From Antilocapra americana (taxonomy: Eukaryota > Chordata > Mammalia > Artiodactyla > Antilocapridae), in NCBI GenBank assembly GCA_007570785.1, contig ML664157.1, positions 7,644,074 through 7,708,073 of the forward strand: a DNA stretch of 64,000 nt. Reading direction: 5' to 3'. Position numbers and translations under genes: made by a program. The notes below the pieces were generated by a model that was not told the origin of the DNA, ran no database searches, and was given only the letters and a program-made list of their open reading frames with translations. Numbering within the stretch: position 1 is the first letter of the stretch; each line of letters begins with the position of its first letter. Positions 46,109 through 56,753 of this stretch are shown here, in pieces.

Positions 46109-47083
46109 AGCAGTTGGATTTTCACGTCTTAGTGAACTTTATACCATCTGAACCTATGAATATAGGGTCAGTTTGTTCTTTTAAAACATGTATAGATATC
46201 ACAAATATATGGCATATTTCTTTTTATTAGATATGTCAGCATCCTTACCTGCAACTATACTAAATGATTTACAACATAAACTTGCTTCTCATGCATTCAG
46301 TGGTGTTATTCAAAGTTTAATTATCTGTTTTAATTTTTTATAAGCCATTTTTTTTCACAACCTTGAAACACTCAGATTGTTCAAACCCAACTACGTGGAA
46401 AATAAGTCTGGCTAAGACATCTTTGATGCAACCTCTGTTGGTGACTAGGAGTGGAGAGTGCGTGTCTGGGTATGTTTGTACACAAAGCTACTGTGGATCT
46501 ACTCAAATTGGTGACTGAAAATGTGAAGGTGTGGTGATATCTAATCTGACAATAAAACTCACTGGTGCACACTCTTAAGAAATGTACCAGAGTATGAGAA
46601 TATAGATGCTTGGCACCACCCGAAATATTTACTGACGGGGGAGCGTGATAAGGTTAACAGAAAGAACTTGAAGAATTCTAGAATAAAAATGTGCAGGCAC
46701 CTTCAACCACTGATGAGGCACTTATTTTGAAATCACAGAATCGTTCTGGTTTCAACCAAAAACCAAGTGCTTGCTTAGAGGACAAAGAATGCATGGGATT
46801 TGAATTGAGCCTTGCTGATCTCATAGATTTTTCTGTCAGTTTACAGTTTAGAGGGACAGTCAAGAGGCTAAATTCTTGAGCCGCTTTTCTTTCTACAGTT
46901 GGATGAACTCAGGCATCTGACCTGCAGGCCTTAACATTGTATTGTCAGTACAGAAATGAAAGGAAATCACGCAGACTCTCACTGAGCTAGGAAACTGGTA
47001 GAGCTGAGCAAGCAGATAAGACAATTATGACCAAAGAAGACCAGGGTGTCTCTTCATCTTTACTGAAAGATCATCCGTATTTT
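46109..47083. other. Unique DNA, nothing recognised
   Basis: Open stretches of about 60 codons on both strands lack known motifs. Confidence 0.4.
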
Positions 47084-47221
47084 GGAGGAGGCAACGGCAA
47101 CCCACTCCAGTATTCTTGCCTGGAGAATCTGAGGGACAGAGGAGCCTGGTGGGCTGCCATCTATGGGGTCGCACAGAGTCAGACACGACTGACGCAAGTT
47201 AATAGCAGCAGCAGCAGCAGC
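47084..47221 (+). mobile_element. Bov-A2 SINE, single monomer
   Basis: ggaggaggcaacggcaaccc, gtattcttgcctggagaatc, gtcgcacagagtcagacacg and an (AGC)n end: the 3' monomer of Bov-A2. Confidence 0.92.
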
Positions 47222-47349
47222 ATTCAAATTTGCTTTATAAGTGTGGCAGTTGGGAAAAGACAGCTAGTGAGACAGAAGCTTCTGAACTATGCTTTCTCCC
47301 TGTTCAAAACATTTGATTCTTTTTGATCAAAACCATTTAAGTACTTAAT

Positions 47350-47475
47350 TTTGAGGACACTAGACTTCAGGTTTTAGGAAGGCTATCAGAATATCTATTT
47401 TGCCCCTCCAGATTTCTAGGGCCTGGCACAAAATAGGTGCTCAGTGATTACTGATGGATGAATGAATGATGGAAA
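47350..47475 (+). mobile_element. L2 LINE 3' terminus
   Basis: agggcctggcacaaaatagg, tgctcagtgattactgatgg and a gatgaatgaatgatg end are the L2 3' terminus. Confidence 0.7.
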
Positions 47476-47521
47476 GGAACTGCATCTTTCCCTGAGTGAA
47501 GTGTTGAGTAAGTATTATCGT

Positions 47522-48019
47522 TGTGGTAGGCAGGCTCTAGACTGGCCCTCCTGGAGCCAGTCTCTTTTCCTGATACTCACACTTGTCGTGATCTCTTCTC
47601 TTAGAGTGTGCACCATAGCTAGTGACCTGCTTTTGGTGAGCACTAGATAGCAGATGTGATGGGATGTCACTTCCGAGATCAGCTTATGGAAAGACTGACT
47701 TATCTTGCTTACAGTCTCACGCCCTCAAAGTCCTCATTCTGGAGAAGCAAGTTATATGTTGCGAGTAGTCCAACAGAGAGGCCCAGGAAACAAAGAGCAG
47801 ATGCCTTTGGCTGACAGCCACATGAGTGGGTTGGCAAGCATAGCCTCCCTGATGGAGCCCTGAGATGACCTCAGCCCTGACCAACACCTTGATGGCACCC
47901 AATTAAGCTGCCTCTTGATTCCTGACCACCACACAAAAATTTGTGAGATAACAAATGTTTGTTGTTTTAAGCTATGACATTTCTGGGTAATTTATTATAC
48001 AAAGGTAGAAAGTCAATAC
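47522..48019 (+). mobile_element. MLT1-like MaLR LTR
   Basis: Starts tgtggtaggcaggctctaga; middle blocks tgggatgtcacttccgagat and ccaacagagaggcccaggaa; then ccacatgagtgggttggc, gatgacctcagccctgacca, aattaagctgcctcttgatt and aacaaatgtttgttgtttta. These are MaLR LTR features. No internal region is present, so it is a solo LTR. Confidence 0.8.
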
Positions 48020-48299
48020 AGTTGAATTGATTTGCTATATTGAATTCACTAGTTGTAAAAATTCCGTTTTAACTGCATAATTCTTGAAAGACATTGACAG
48101 TTTGTTGAGAAACACAATTTTTCTATTCCAAAATATTTTAATGGCTGTATAGTTAAAAACCAAATTACTTTATCAAAGTCACAAATTATTTCAAATAGTT
48201 AAAATAGGGATATTTACCCTGAATTTCTTCACCAAGAATAAGAAGTAGAAACACTCTTGATCTTGTCACTGTTATGTTAGTTAACATTACATTCAGATC

Positions 48300-48398
48300 A
48301 GAGACTGCTCTATCACCACACATCGACCCAGCTCAGTTCTTCAGCCAACGCCACTCATCCTTCAAGACCCCCGGACCCGCTGGGGCTGGACCCCGGCA
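48300..48398 (+). mobile_element. ERV LTR 3' end fragment fused to L1
   Basis: 99 bp, about 90% identical by eye to the last 100 bp of the solo LTR at 57647-58810 (58711-58810), ending in the LTR terminal ccccggca. L1 5' UTR text follows at once at 48399. Nothing upstream of 48300 matches the LTR, and the homology begins just after the position of the LTR's AATAAA. Confidence 0.88.
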
Positions 48399-48543
48399 TG
48401 AGTAACAGTGAGGAAACCTAGACTCACCCACCAGAAAACCACACAAGCCTTTCCATCCAGGAAACTTCGACAAACCACGCATCCAACCCCTCCCATAGAG
48501 AGGAATCCCCACAATAAAGGGACAACACAGCAAGATAAACAAG

Positions 48544-49470
48544 ATGAAAAGGCAGAGAAATACCCAGCAAGTAAAGGAACAGGATAAATACCCCCTAGAC
48601 CAAACAAAAGACGAAGAGATAGGAAGTCTACCTGACAAAGAATTCCGAATAATGATAGTGAAAATGATCCAAAACCTGGAAAATAAGTTGGAGTTACAGC
48701 TCAATAACCTGCAGGCAAGGATTGAGAAGATGCAGGTAAGCTTTAACAAAGACTTAGAAGAAATGAAAAAGAGACAAAATACAATGAATAATGCAATAAA
48801 TGAGATCAAAAACACTCTGGAGGGAACCAACAGTAGAATAACAGAGATAGAAGACAGAATAAGTGAGGTAGAAGACAGAATGACAGAAATAAATGAAACA
48901 GAAAGGAAAAATGAAAAAAGAATTAAAAGAAATGAAGACAACCTTAGAGACCTCTGGGACAATATTAAACGCACCAATATTCGAATCATAGGAGTCCCAG
49001 AAGAAGAAGACAAAAAGAAAGACCATCAGAAAATTCTTGAAGAGATAATTGTAGAAAACTTCCCTAAATTGGGGAAGCAAATAGCCACTCAGGTCCAAGA
49101 AACACAGAGAATCCCAAATAGAATGAACCCCAAGCAGGACACCCCAAGACACATATTAATCAAATTGGCAAATATCAAATACAAAGACCAAATATTAAAA
49201 GCAGCAAGGGAGAAGCAAAAGATAACTCACAAGGGGAATCCCATAAGGATAACAGCTGATCTCTCAACAGAAACGCTTCAGGCCAGAAGGGAATGGCAAA
49301 ACATACTTAAAGTCATGGAAGAAAACAATCTACAACCCCGACTACTGTACCCAGCAAGGATCTCATTCAAATTTGAAGGAGAATTCAAAATTTTCTCAGA
49401 CAAGCAGAAACTGAGAGAATTCAGCAACACCAAACCAGCCCTCCAACGAATGCTAAAGGAACTTGCCTAG
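48544..49470 (+). CDS. L1 ORF1p RNA-binding chaperone, intact
   Basis: 308 codons without interruption; the human protein has 338. L1 ORF1p is a trimeric RNA chaperone that coats its own mRNA in cytoplasmic particles and is needed for retrotransposition. A short basic and polar N-terminus is followed by a long heptad-rich coiled coil (about 33-135, with NLENKLELQLNNLQARIEKMQ and ITEIEDRISEVEDRMTEI). The RRM-like domain is at about 144-238 (TNIRIIGVPEEE at 144-155; NFPKLG at 172-177; RHILIKLANIKYKDQILKAAREK at 202-224). The C-terminal domain is at about 239-308 (ARREWQNILKVM, RLLYPARISFKFEGE at 266-280, REFSNTKPALQRML). The Met start matches the family start. Expression is unknown; any promoter would have to lie in the truncated 5' UTR or the fused LTR end. 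Confidence 0.93.
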   Translation: MKRQRNTQQVKEQDKYPLDQTKDEEIGSLPDKEFRIMIVKMIQNLENKLELQLNNLQARIEKMQVSFNKDLEEMKKRQNTMNNAINEIKNTLEGTNSRITEIEDRISEVEDRMTEINETERKNEKRIKRNEDNLRDLWDNIKRTNIRIIGVPEEEDKKKDHQKILEEIIVENFPKLGKQIATQVQETQRIPNRMNPKQDTPRHILIKLANIKYKDQILKAAREKQKITHKGNPIRITADLSTETLQARREWQNILKVMEENNLQPRLLYPARISFKFEGEFKIFSDKQKLREFSNTKPALQRMLKELA

Positions 49471-49521
49471 ATAGGAAACACGGATTGGATAGATAATCTG
49501 GAACCCAAAACAATAAAATAA

Positions 49522-50558
49522 ATGGCAGCGAGATCATACTTATCAATAATTACCTTAAATGTAAACGGGCTGAATGCCCCAACCAAAAGACAAAGATTGG
49601 CCGATTGGATACAGAAACAAGACCCCTATATATGTTGTCTACAAGAGACCCACCTCAAACCTAGGGACACATATAGACTGAAAGTTAAAGGCTGGAAAAA
49701 GATAGTCCATGCAAATAAAGACCAAAAGAAAGCAGGAGTGGCAATACTCATATCTGATAAAGTAGACTTTAAAATAAAGGCAGTGAAAAGAGATAAAGAT
49801 GGACATTACATAATGATCAAAGGATCAATCGAGGAAGAAGAAATAACAATTATAAATATTTATGCACCTAACATAGGAGCTCCACAATATGTAAGGCAAA
49901 TGCTAACAAATATGAAAGAGGAAATCAACAACAACACAATAATAGTGGGAGACTTTAATACACCACTCACACCAATGGATAGATCAACTAGACAGAAAAG
50001 TAACAAGGAAATTCAAACTTTAAATGATACAATAGACCAACTAGACCTAATTGATATCTATAGGTCATTCCACCCCAAAACAAGGAATTTCACCTTTTTC
50101 TCAAGTGCACACGGGACCTTCTCCAGGATAGATCACATCCTGGGCCATAAATCTAACCTTGATAAATTCAAAAATATTGAAATCATCCCAAGCATCTTTT
50201 CTGACCACAATGCAGTGAGATTAGATATCAACTACAGGAGAAAACCTCTCAAAACTTCCAACATATGGAGGCTCAACAACACACTGCTGAATAACCAACA
50301 AATCGCAGAAGAAATTAAAAATGAAATTCAGTTATGCATGGAAACGAATGAAAATGAAAACACAACAGCTCAAAACCTATGGGACACTGTGAAAGCAATG
50401 CTAAGGGGAAAGTTCAAAGCAATACAAGCTCACCTCAGGAAACAAGAAAAAAATCAAATAAATGACCTTACTTTACACCTAAAGCAACTAGAAAGGGAAG
50501 AGATGCAGAAGCCCAGGTCTAGTAGAAGGAAAGAAATCTTAAAGATCAGGGCAGAAAT
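49522..50558 (+). pseudogene. L1 ORF2p, N-terminal endonuclease part
   Basis: About 345 codons open up to the assembly gap; the full family protein is about 1275 residues. This part is the AP-like endonuclease that nicks the target for reverse transcription. The catalytic set is complete by position: N13 (TLNVNGLN), E42 (LQETHL), D144 and N146 (VGDFNTPL), D204 (SRIDHILG), D228 and H229 (SDHNAVRLD). A lysine-rich linker follows (LHLKQLEREEMQKPRSSRRKEILKIRAE). The ORF starts 51 bp after the ORF1 stop, usual L1 spacing. It enters ten N and the downstream RT is in another frame, so the reading frame as assembled is broken. Confidence 0.9.
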
Positions 50559-50568
50559 NNNNNNNNNN
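50559..50568. other. Assembly gap (10 N)
   Basis: Ten N inside L1 ORF2. By family comparison the text on the two sides (IRAE, then [20 protein letters not shown]) is normally separated by roughly 100 residues, so the gap stands for about 300 bp or for a deletion. The frame also changes (left frame as 49522, right frame as 50570). Confidence 0.95.
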
Positions 50569-50569
50569 G

Positions 50570-51322
50570 GAAATTGAAACCGTAATCAGAAATCTTCCAA
50601 AAAACAAAAGCCCAGGACCAGATGGCTTCACAGCTGAATTCTACCAAAAATTTAGAGAAGAGCTAACACCTATTCTACTCAAACTCTTCCAGAAAATTGC
50701 AGACGAAGGTAAACTTCCAAACTCATTCTATGAGGCCTCCATCACCCTAATTCCAAAACCTGGCAAAGATGCCACAAAAAAAGAAAACTACAGGCCAATA
50801 TCACTGATGAACTTAGACGCAAAAATCCTCAACAAAATTCTAGCAAATAGAATCCAACAACACATCAAAAAGATCATACATCATGATCAAGTAGGCTTTA
50901 TCCCAGGGATGCAAGGATTCTTCAATATTCGTAAATCGATCAATGTAATACACCACATTAACAAATTGAAAAATAAAAATCACATGATTATCTCAATAGA
51001 TGCAGAGAAAGCCTTTGACAAAATTCAACATCCATTTATGATAAAAACCCTCCAAAAAGTAGGAATAGAAGGAACATACCTCAACATAATAAAAGCTATA
51101 TATGACAAACCCACAGCAAACATTATCCTCAATGGTGAAAAACTGGAAGCATTCCCTCTGAAATCAGGGACAAGACAAGGGTGCCCACTCTCACCACTAC
51201 TATTCAACATAGTTTTGGAAGTTTTGGCCACAGCAATCAGAGCAGATAAAGAAATCAAAGGAATACAGATTGGAAAAGAAGAAGTAAAACTCTCCCTGTT
51301 TGCTGATGACATGATCCTCTAT
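50570..51322 (+). pseudogene. L1 ORF2p reverse-transcriptase fragment
   Basis: An open frame from the gap encodes RT fingers and palm: [83 protein letters not shown] (first catalytic Asp), [20 protein letters not shown], then [11 protein letters not shown] (catalytic FADD). The L1 match ends in the next codons and the frame runs into unrelated T-rich sequence, stopping at 51397. The thumb and Cys-rich C-terminal domain are absent, so it cannot work. The catalytic motifs themselves are undamaged. Confidence 0.92.
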
Positions 51323-52100
51323 ATTTATTTTTATTTTTTTTTCAGGAGAAGAGAATTTAATCTTATTTTCCAGCTGGATATTTATTTACCAGCATAAATG
51401 CATTGTCATGCCTTATGTTACTCTTGCTGAAATTGAGAGCATCAGGAAGGCGTATTGACATAGAACCTAGCACTTGCATTTGGTCTGAGGAATGCTGGAG
51501 TCTGAGGTAGGTTAGAGCTCACCACGAGAGCAGGAGGAACCAAGAAGGCAGTTTTGGTATCAGCAGCCTGAGTGCAACTTTCTATGTGTGAAGTGAATCC
51601 ACCGAAAATAGCCACTTAAGCCATCTTGGCAGAATTCTGTTGAAGGAGATGGTTTAAGAAGTGTGAAGTTCTTAGCTGAAAGAGTCTGTGGGTTCACCAC
51701 TGAGAGAAGGGGAAAGGGAGCCGAGCTGAGAGGGGTCATGAGAGGTCAGCAGGAAAGGTCATGACCTGCGTCAGGGGACGGTGCCCTGTAGAGACCCTGT
51801 AGAGGGATTCTGCAGACAAACCTCAAATGTTCTCTAGGAAAGAGCCTGCATTTAGAACTTGCCACAACTGAGGACATGGGTGGGTTACAACAGCACTAGA
51901 CAAGCAAGATTCTGACCTTTGCTTTTAACCTCTCTCCATCAGCTATTCTCATCTTCCAACTTTCTTCCACCCGCAAAAGCCCAGCAGCGCCAGTGCCACA
52001 CCACATAAAAGAGGAAGAATAAAAACACCAGCAGACTTTCTCAAGCCTCAGGTCTGACCTGAGAGGATGGAGTCAAGGCATAAGAGAGGAGAGGTTTTAT
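51323..52100 (-). other. Unclassified stretch resembling an A-tailed transcript copy
   Basis: Directly after the L1 break, the plus strand has TTATTTTTATTTTTTTTT, which on the minus strand is an A-rich tail. About 35 bases upstream of it on that strand lies AATAAA (within gctggtaaataaatatcc). The remaining 700 bp are GC-richer than the surroundings with no long frame, like a 3' UTR. Alternatively it is an LTR or flanking unique DNA. I do not recognise the source. Confidence 0.4.
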
Positions 52101-52362
52101 TGTAGGAGTAAATACCGAATTACATATGGTATGAAAATTTTGATTTAGTCTTAAACTAGTTTTCTAAGCAATTACTGTACCTGTTCACGACATTGCCAAG
52201 AGATAGAAAAGAGTGATTTAACTCACTGCTTAAAGGCAGTGAGAGAAAAATACAGCCCTGATTCTTCACTAATACCAGACAATAGTAACAATAATAATAA
52301 TGAATAAAAGTAACCACAAACCTATTTTCAGGGTTTTACCTTTTATGAAACACTTTCTTGTG

Positions 52363-52370
52363 GTCTAACT
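52363..52370. repeat. Left 8-bp target duplication
   Basis: GTCTAACT here and again at 52639-52646, bracketing the hAT-like element. Confidence 0.85.
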
Positions 52371-52638
52371 CAAGGAAACCCAGTCCCCGGGTCACAGACT
52401 ATTACTGGTCTGTGGCTTCTTAGGAAGTGGGCTGCACAGGTGAGCAGTGGGTGAGCATGTGAAACTTCATCTGTATTTACAGCCACTCCCCACGGGCTTG
52501 CATTACTGCCTAAGCTTCGCCTCCTGTCAGATCAGTGGCAGCATAGCAAATGTAATCATCTCCAAACTCCACCCAGTCTACAGAAAAATTGTCTTTCATG
52601 AAACCAGTCCCTGGTGCCAAAAAGGTTGGGGATCACTG
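52371..52638 (-). mobile_element. hAT-like non-autonomous DNA transposon
   Basis: The right end on the minus strand reads cagtgatccccaaccttttt, ggcaccagggactggtttca, the characteristic start of a common mammalian MER-type hAT element. Internal text ctgacaggaggcgaagctta, ggcagtaatgcaagc, tgtaaatacagatgaagttt agrees. The left end (caaggaaacccagtccccgg) is a decayed inverted terminus. The perfect 8-bp duplication suits hAT. The family name is not certain. Confidence 0.8.
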
Positions 52639-52719
52639 GTCTAACTTATACACATGTGTTTTTGGTCTTGCTCAATACAACAATAATCAATATTGCTTTT
52701 CTTTCTAATACAGGATAGT

Positions 52720-53045
52720 GGAGTAATCTGTAGCCTCTGCTAGAATGCTCTTCCTTCTATTTTAACCTAGTTAACTCCTACTATGTCAGAGTCCAGGTCA
52801 AATGTCTTTGCCTCAAGGAAGACATCTATGATCCTCCAGATTTATGCTTTCATAATGCCCACTATTTCTAATTCATAATGCTCTTCATAATTTTACTTTA
52901 AAATTATGTAATTAATTAGTTAATACCTAGTGTTAGCTTCTTGAGAACAGGGCCCTACTGGATCTCACTCAGTATTAATTTTCTGGTACCTAACACAGAG
53001 CCTTACACATACTAAGGGCTCAATAGATTTTAGTTGACTAATAGA
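52720..53045 (+). mobile_element. L2 LINE 3' region
   Basis: L2 order: tgctagaatgctcttccttc, caggtcaaatgtctttgcct, caaggaagacatctatgatc, taattcataatgctcttc, gttagcttcttgagaacagg, cctaacacagagccttacac, tactaagggctcaatagatt. Confidence 0.75.
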
Positions 53046-55964
53046 GAAATGATGGAAGACAGAACAAATATGCCTTGAAATTCCTTGTTCCTGATTAAGA
53101 AGAGTTTCTTTGGAGTTATTGTTGATAAAGTTTCAGGCCCAAATGCCTTTCTGGTAGTAGTCATTTGAGGCTGCATTTGATGTTATACTGTGGCCTGTTA
53201 AGAGACACTGAACTGGGTGCAGAGGACCATTAGTGTAGACGGCTGGGAAGGGTGGATCCCAGGTGGACTTGTTACTTTTGTTTTAGATAGCAATTCTATT
53301 CATTAGCAAGTCCCTTGTATTTTCATCCTTGTAAAGATAATGGGATAATAACTTTTTTTTTTTAAAGCAGGTTCTTTGGTCCCTTTGAAGGAGAATGCTA
53401 TATAAGTCTATGATATTATTTCTTTTACTAATCAAAGGGAAAAAATGTCAGGCTAACATCAAGGACAATGCTTTTGATAATTTTTTAAAAGGTTATGCAT
53501 GCTTTTATTTTGCAGTCAATTAGACATCTTTTTTAAACATAAAACTGAGCAGCTGATATTTCTTTTTAATGACATTTTCTTACCATGAAAAATTGAGCAT
53601 ATTTTCTAATGAATTATTAGAAAAGATCAACCACCCATTCAGAAGGACTTTTGAGGCCACTATATCCTTTCCCTCCTGGCATTTTAAAACATTTAAATTA
53701 GCTTGGTAATGTTTTAAAATTCTACTCATTGTAAAATAAATAAAGGTTTACCCTGAGGCTTCCAATTATGCTAAAGCAGATTTCATTTCACTGAAATGTT
53801 ATTTCTTCTTTGACTTTTGAATATGATGATTGTTAAAGATCTTTCCAGAGTTAGATTGCTATTGACTCATTTTCCTTTCTAAACGGGTTGGGTTTTCAAT
53901 TTTCATTTGCTGATGGCTAATTATCAACTAATCAACTAAGAGATACCATAAAATACAAGAAGGAAGGTATTTTACTAAATTAAATTTCAGGATACATAAA
54001 GCAAATCATTATGTTGTACACCTAAAAGTAATACGATATCATGTTAATTATATGATAAATAATTTTTTCCAGGAGTCTTCCTAGAAGGTTAAAATATAAA
54101 TGTAGTCAATGCCATGTGTGTTAAGTAAATGCAGAAATTTATAGAAAGAAGTAAATTATTTTTAATAATAATGATATTGATCTTATTGGCCAATAAATAC
54201 ATGACTAATGATTACATATGATGTAATATTCATTTCTTTAATCATGAATCAGTTTATAAGCCAAACATATGAGAAATTTATGAATAAAGGGACTATCTTC
54301 CCTCTATTAATCTGGTTAAATTGTAATTATTGGCCAAATTATTTTTATGGGGAAGGTAATCAAGGCATACTATCAGATTTATCAGAATTCCAGGGGTACA
54401 CCTGCCTTAGATTCAGGCTGAAAAATTTGTTTTCAATCGTGAATTTTCAAGATGAGCGTAGTAAAGATCAGAGTCATATTAACTTAAATATTAGCAGTAC
54501 TATGACTTTATTTTGTGTTCCCCAAGCTGGTAACACTTACGAGATGTATTGAAGTCAGTACTTAATTCAGAAAAAAACTGACCTTGTGAATAATATTTAA
54601 TTTCCCACTCAACGGTATAGCATTGCTCCTTATTTATTCAAGACATTTATTTTTGTCTCCAGTGGAGTTTTTGGCTTGAGCCTAATGTAGTACACCTTTG
54701 AATTCTGTCAGTTTTAGGTGTATTTGGGAAATTAATGGGCAGTTCCCCTGGGGCTTGATTGCATGAGAGAATGAGACTTCCGCTAGAAGAAAATGAAGTC
54801 TCAGGAAACAGAGTGTCAGACAACTAGCGAAATGAGTAACAAATTCTTGGACAAAAGTGAGGAATAGGCAAGACTGAGAGGTCTGCACAGAGCACAATAT
54901 TATTCTCCTGTTTTAGCTGCATTCCCTTCCCTCAATTCTTACTCATATCTAAATTTCCCAGAGGAGGCACTCTGAAATCAAAAAGGGAAAATACTGTATT
55001 CCGATAAACTGCTCCAGCCATGCGATCACAAGTGGATTTCTTTGGCACTCCTTTAATAGGTTATCATCCCCGATGGGAGAGGGGTCTGCTCTAGCCTTCA
55101 CCGCAGAACACAAGTGCAGCACTAAACAGGATTCAGTGAGTGAGACTTGAACCAACGGACAAGGAGTTTCTGGCCAACCCAGTGGAGGTGGCAACTCTTC
55201 CTGGCTGCAAGGGACAGGGGCAGGGGGAAGGAAGGGGAAGGGCAGAAAGATGGACTCTTGGGGAAGTGGTGTACCCACCAAGAAAGCTGGAGGACCCAAA
55301 GGAATGGTGGAGTTCAACAGAAATGCAGAAACAGAAGTAGGAGCACCTGGAGGAAATGGAAGTAGGAATGTAATATGCTCATGGAAGGAAGTAGTTCCTG
55401 GAGTAAAACAGTTCAGCATGCTGGTGCTGGGAAGTGATGAGGGGCTTCATTTAGCCCTTGGGATAAAGGGAAGAACATCTCCAAAGGTAGGCAGAGCAGG
55501 GAGGGAAATTTCTATATGGCTGTTGGCTTCTCAGCTCCGGTGGGACATTCATTTCCTGGGGGCTTCTGGTTGGGGCAACTCTGCAGGAGAAAAAGATTCT
55601 GAAAGAGCACGTGGAACAAGTTTCTGTGGATGTGGCTTGCTGATGTTGGTGAAATATAATTTCAATTTTGCAGTTGGCATCTTTGGGGGAGAAAGGCCTT
55701 GGTACTCTAAGCAGCTTTCTTCATAGAGTCTTAAATATTACATGAGTTGGTTGGTTTGATTTTCCATAGGTAGGGTAAGTTGAATTTTTTTATGGCTTTA
55801 TAATTTCATTAATCTATTAGTCTATCTATTTCTCAAATAAACAAAATCTTGAAAAAATTACTGAAGTAAATTATAATAAAAAACAAAGTAAGAAGTGCCA
55901 AAAATTAATGTAAAGGTGACAGTTGAGTAGGAAATGAAAAGAGGATTACATTTTTAAAAAAATG
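53046..55964. other. Unclassified DNA with a GC-rich two-strand open block
   Basis: 53046-54940 is AT-rich with nothing recognised. 54949-55726 is GC-richer and open for 156 codons on the minus strand (54949-55419) and 158 codons on the plus strand (55250-55726), with low-complexity Pro/Phe and Gly/Lys content respectively. No motif is recognised, so neither is called coding. Confidence 0.35.
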
Positions 55965-56753
55965 CAACAATTTCCAAAATATACAAGCAGTTCATACAAC
56001 TTAATACCAGGAAAACAAACAACTCAAATCAAAAAGTGGGCAGAAGACCTAAACAAACATTTCTCCAAAGAAGACATACAGATGGCTAATAAACACATGA
56101 AAAGATGCTCAACATTGTATTATTAGAGAAATGCAAATCAAAATTACAATGAGATATCACTTCACACTGTTAAAAAATCTACAAACAATAAATGCTAGAG
56201 AGAGTGTGGAGAAAAGGGAACCTTCTTGCATTGTTGGTGGGAATGTAAACTGACACAGCCAATATGGAGAACAGTATGGAGATTCCTCAAAAAACTAGGA
56301 ATATAACTACCTTAAGATCCAATAATCCCACTACTGGGCATATACCTCGAGAGAAACATAATTGAAAAAGACACATGTGCCCCAGTGTTCACTGCAGCAC
56401 AATTTAAAATAGCTAAAACATGGAAGCAACCTAAATGTCCATTGAAAGATGAATGGTTAAAGAAGCTTTGGTACATATATACAATGGAGTGTTACTCAAC
56501 CATAGAAGGAATGCATCTGAGTCAATTCTAATGAAGTGGAAGAACCTAGAGCCTATTATACAGAGTGAAGTAAGCCAGAAAGAGAAAAACAAATATCATG
56601 TATTAACATGTATATATGGAATCTAGAAAGATGGTACTGATGAACCTATTTGCAGGGCAGCAACAGAGATGCAGACATAGAGAACAGACTTGTGAATGTA
56701 GTGGGAGGAAGGAGAGGGTGGGACAAATGCAGAGAGTAGCATGAAAACATAAA
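55965..56753 (+). mobile_element. L1 LINE 3' part, segment 1 of 4
   Basis: Sense L1: ccaaaatatacaagcagttc, aagtgggcagaagacctaaa, catttctccaaagaagacat, agagaaatgcaaatcaaaat, then ttggtgggaatgtaaactga, aatcccactactgggcatat, gagtgaagtaagccagaaag and catgtatatatggaatctag. It covers the end of ORF2 and the 3' UTR, degraded by frameshifts. It continues at 56956-56978, 57492-57646 and 58811-58880. Confidence 0.9.

Larger units (their letters stand above)
48399..51322 (+). mobile_element. L1 LINE, ORF1 intact, ORF2 incomplete, 3' end lost
   Basis: Ruminant L1: end of the 5' UTR (48399-48543), ORF1 (48544-49470), short inter-ORF gap (49471-49521), ORF2 from 49522. ORF2 is broken by ten N at 50559-50568 and stops at the FADDMILY box near 51322. 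The rest of RT, the Cys-rich C-terminus and the 3' UTR are missing, which is the reverse of the usual 5' truncation. Confidence 0.95.

Noticed and set aside
48399..48420. Primer-binding site after the LTR end at 48398
   Set aside because: The text after ccccggca (tgagtaacagtgagg) is L1 5' UTR and resembles no tRNA 3' end.
48333..49013. 226-codon open frame on the minus strand
   Set aside because: Antisense shadow of L1 ORF1; Ser/Leu/Phe-rich because ORF1 is Lys/Glu/Asn-rich.
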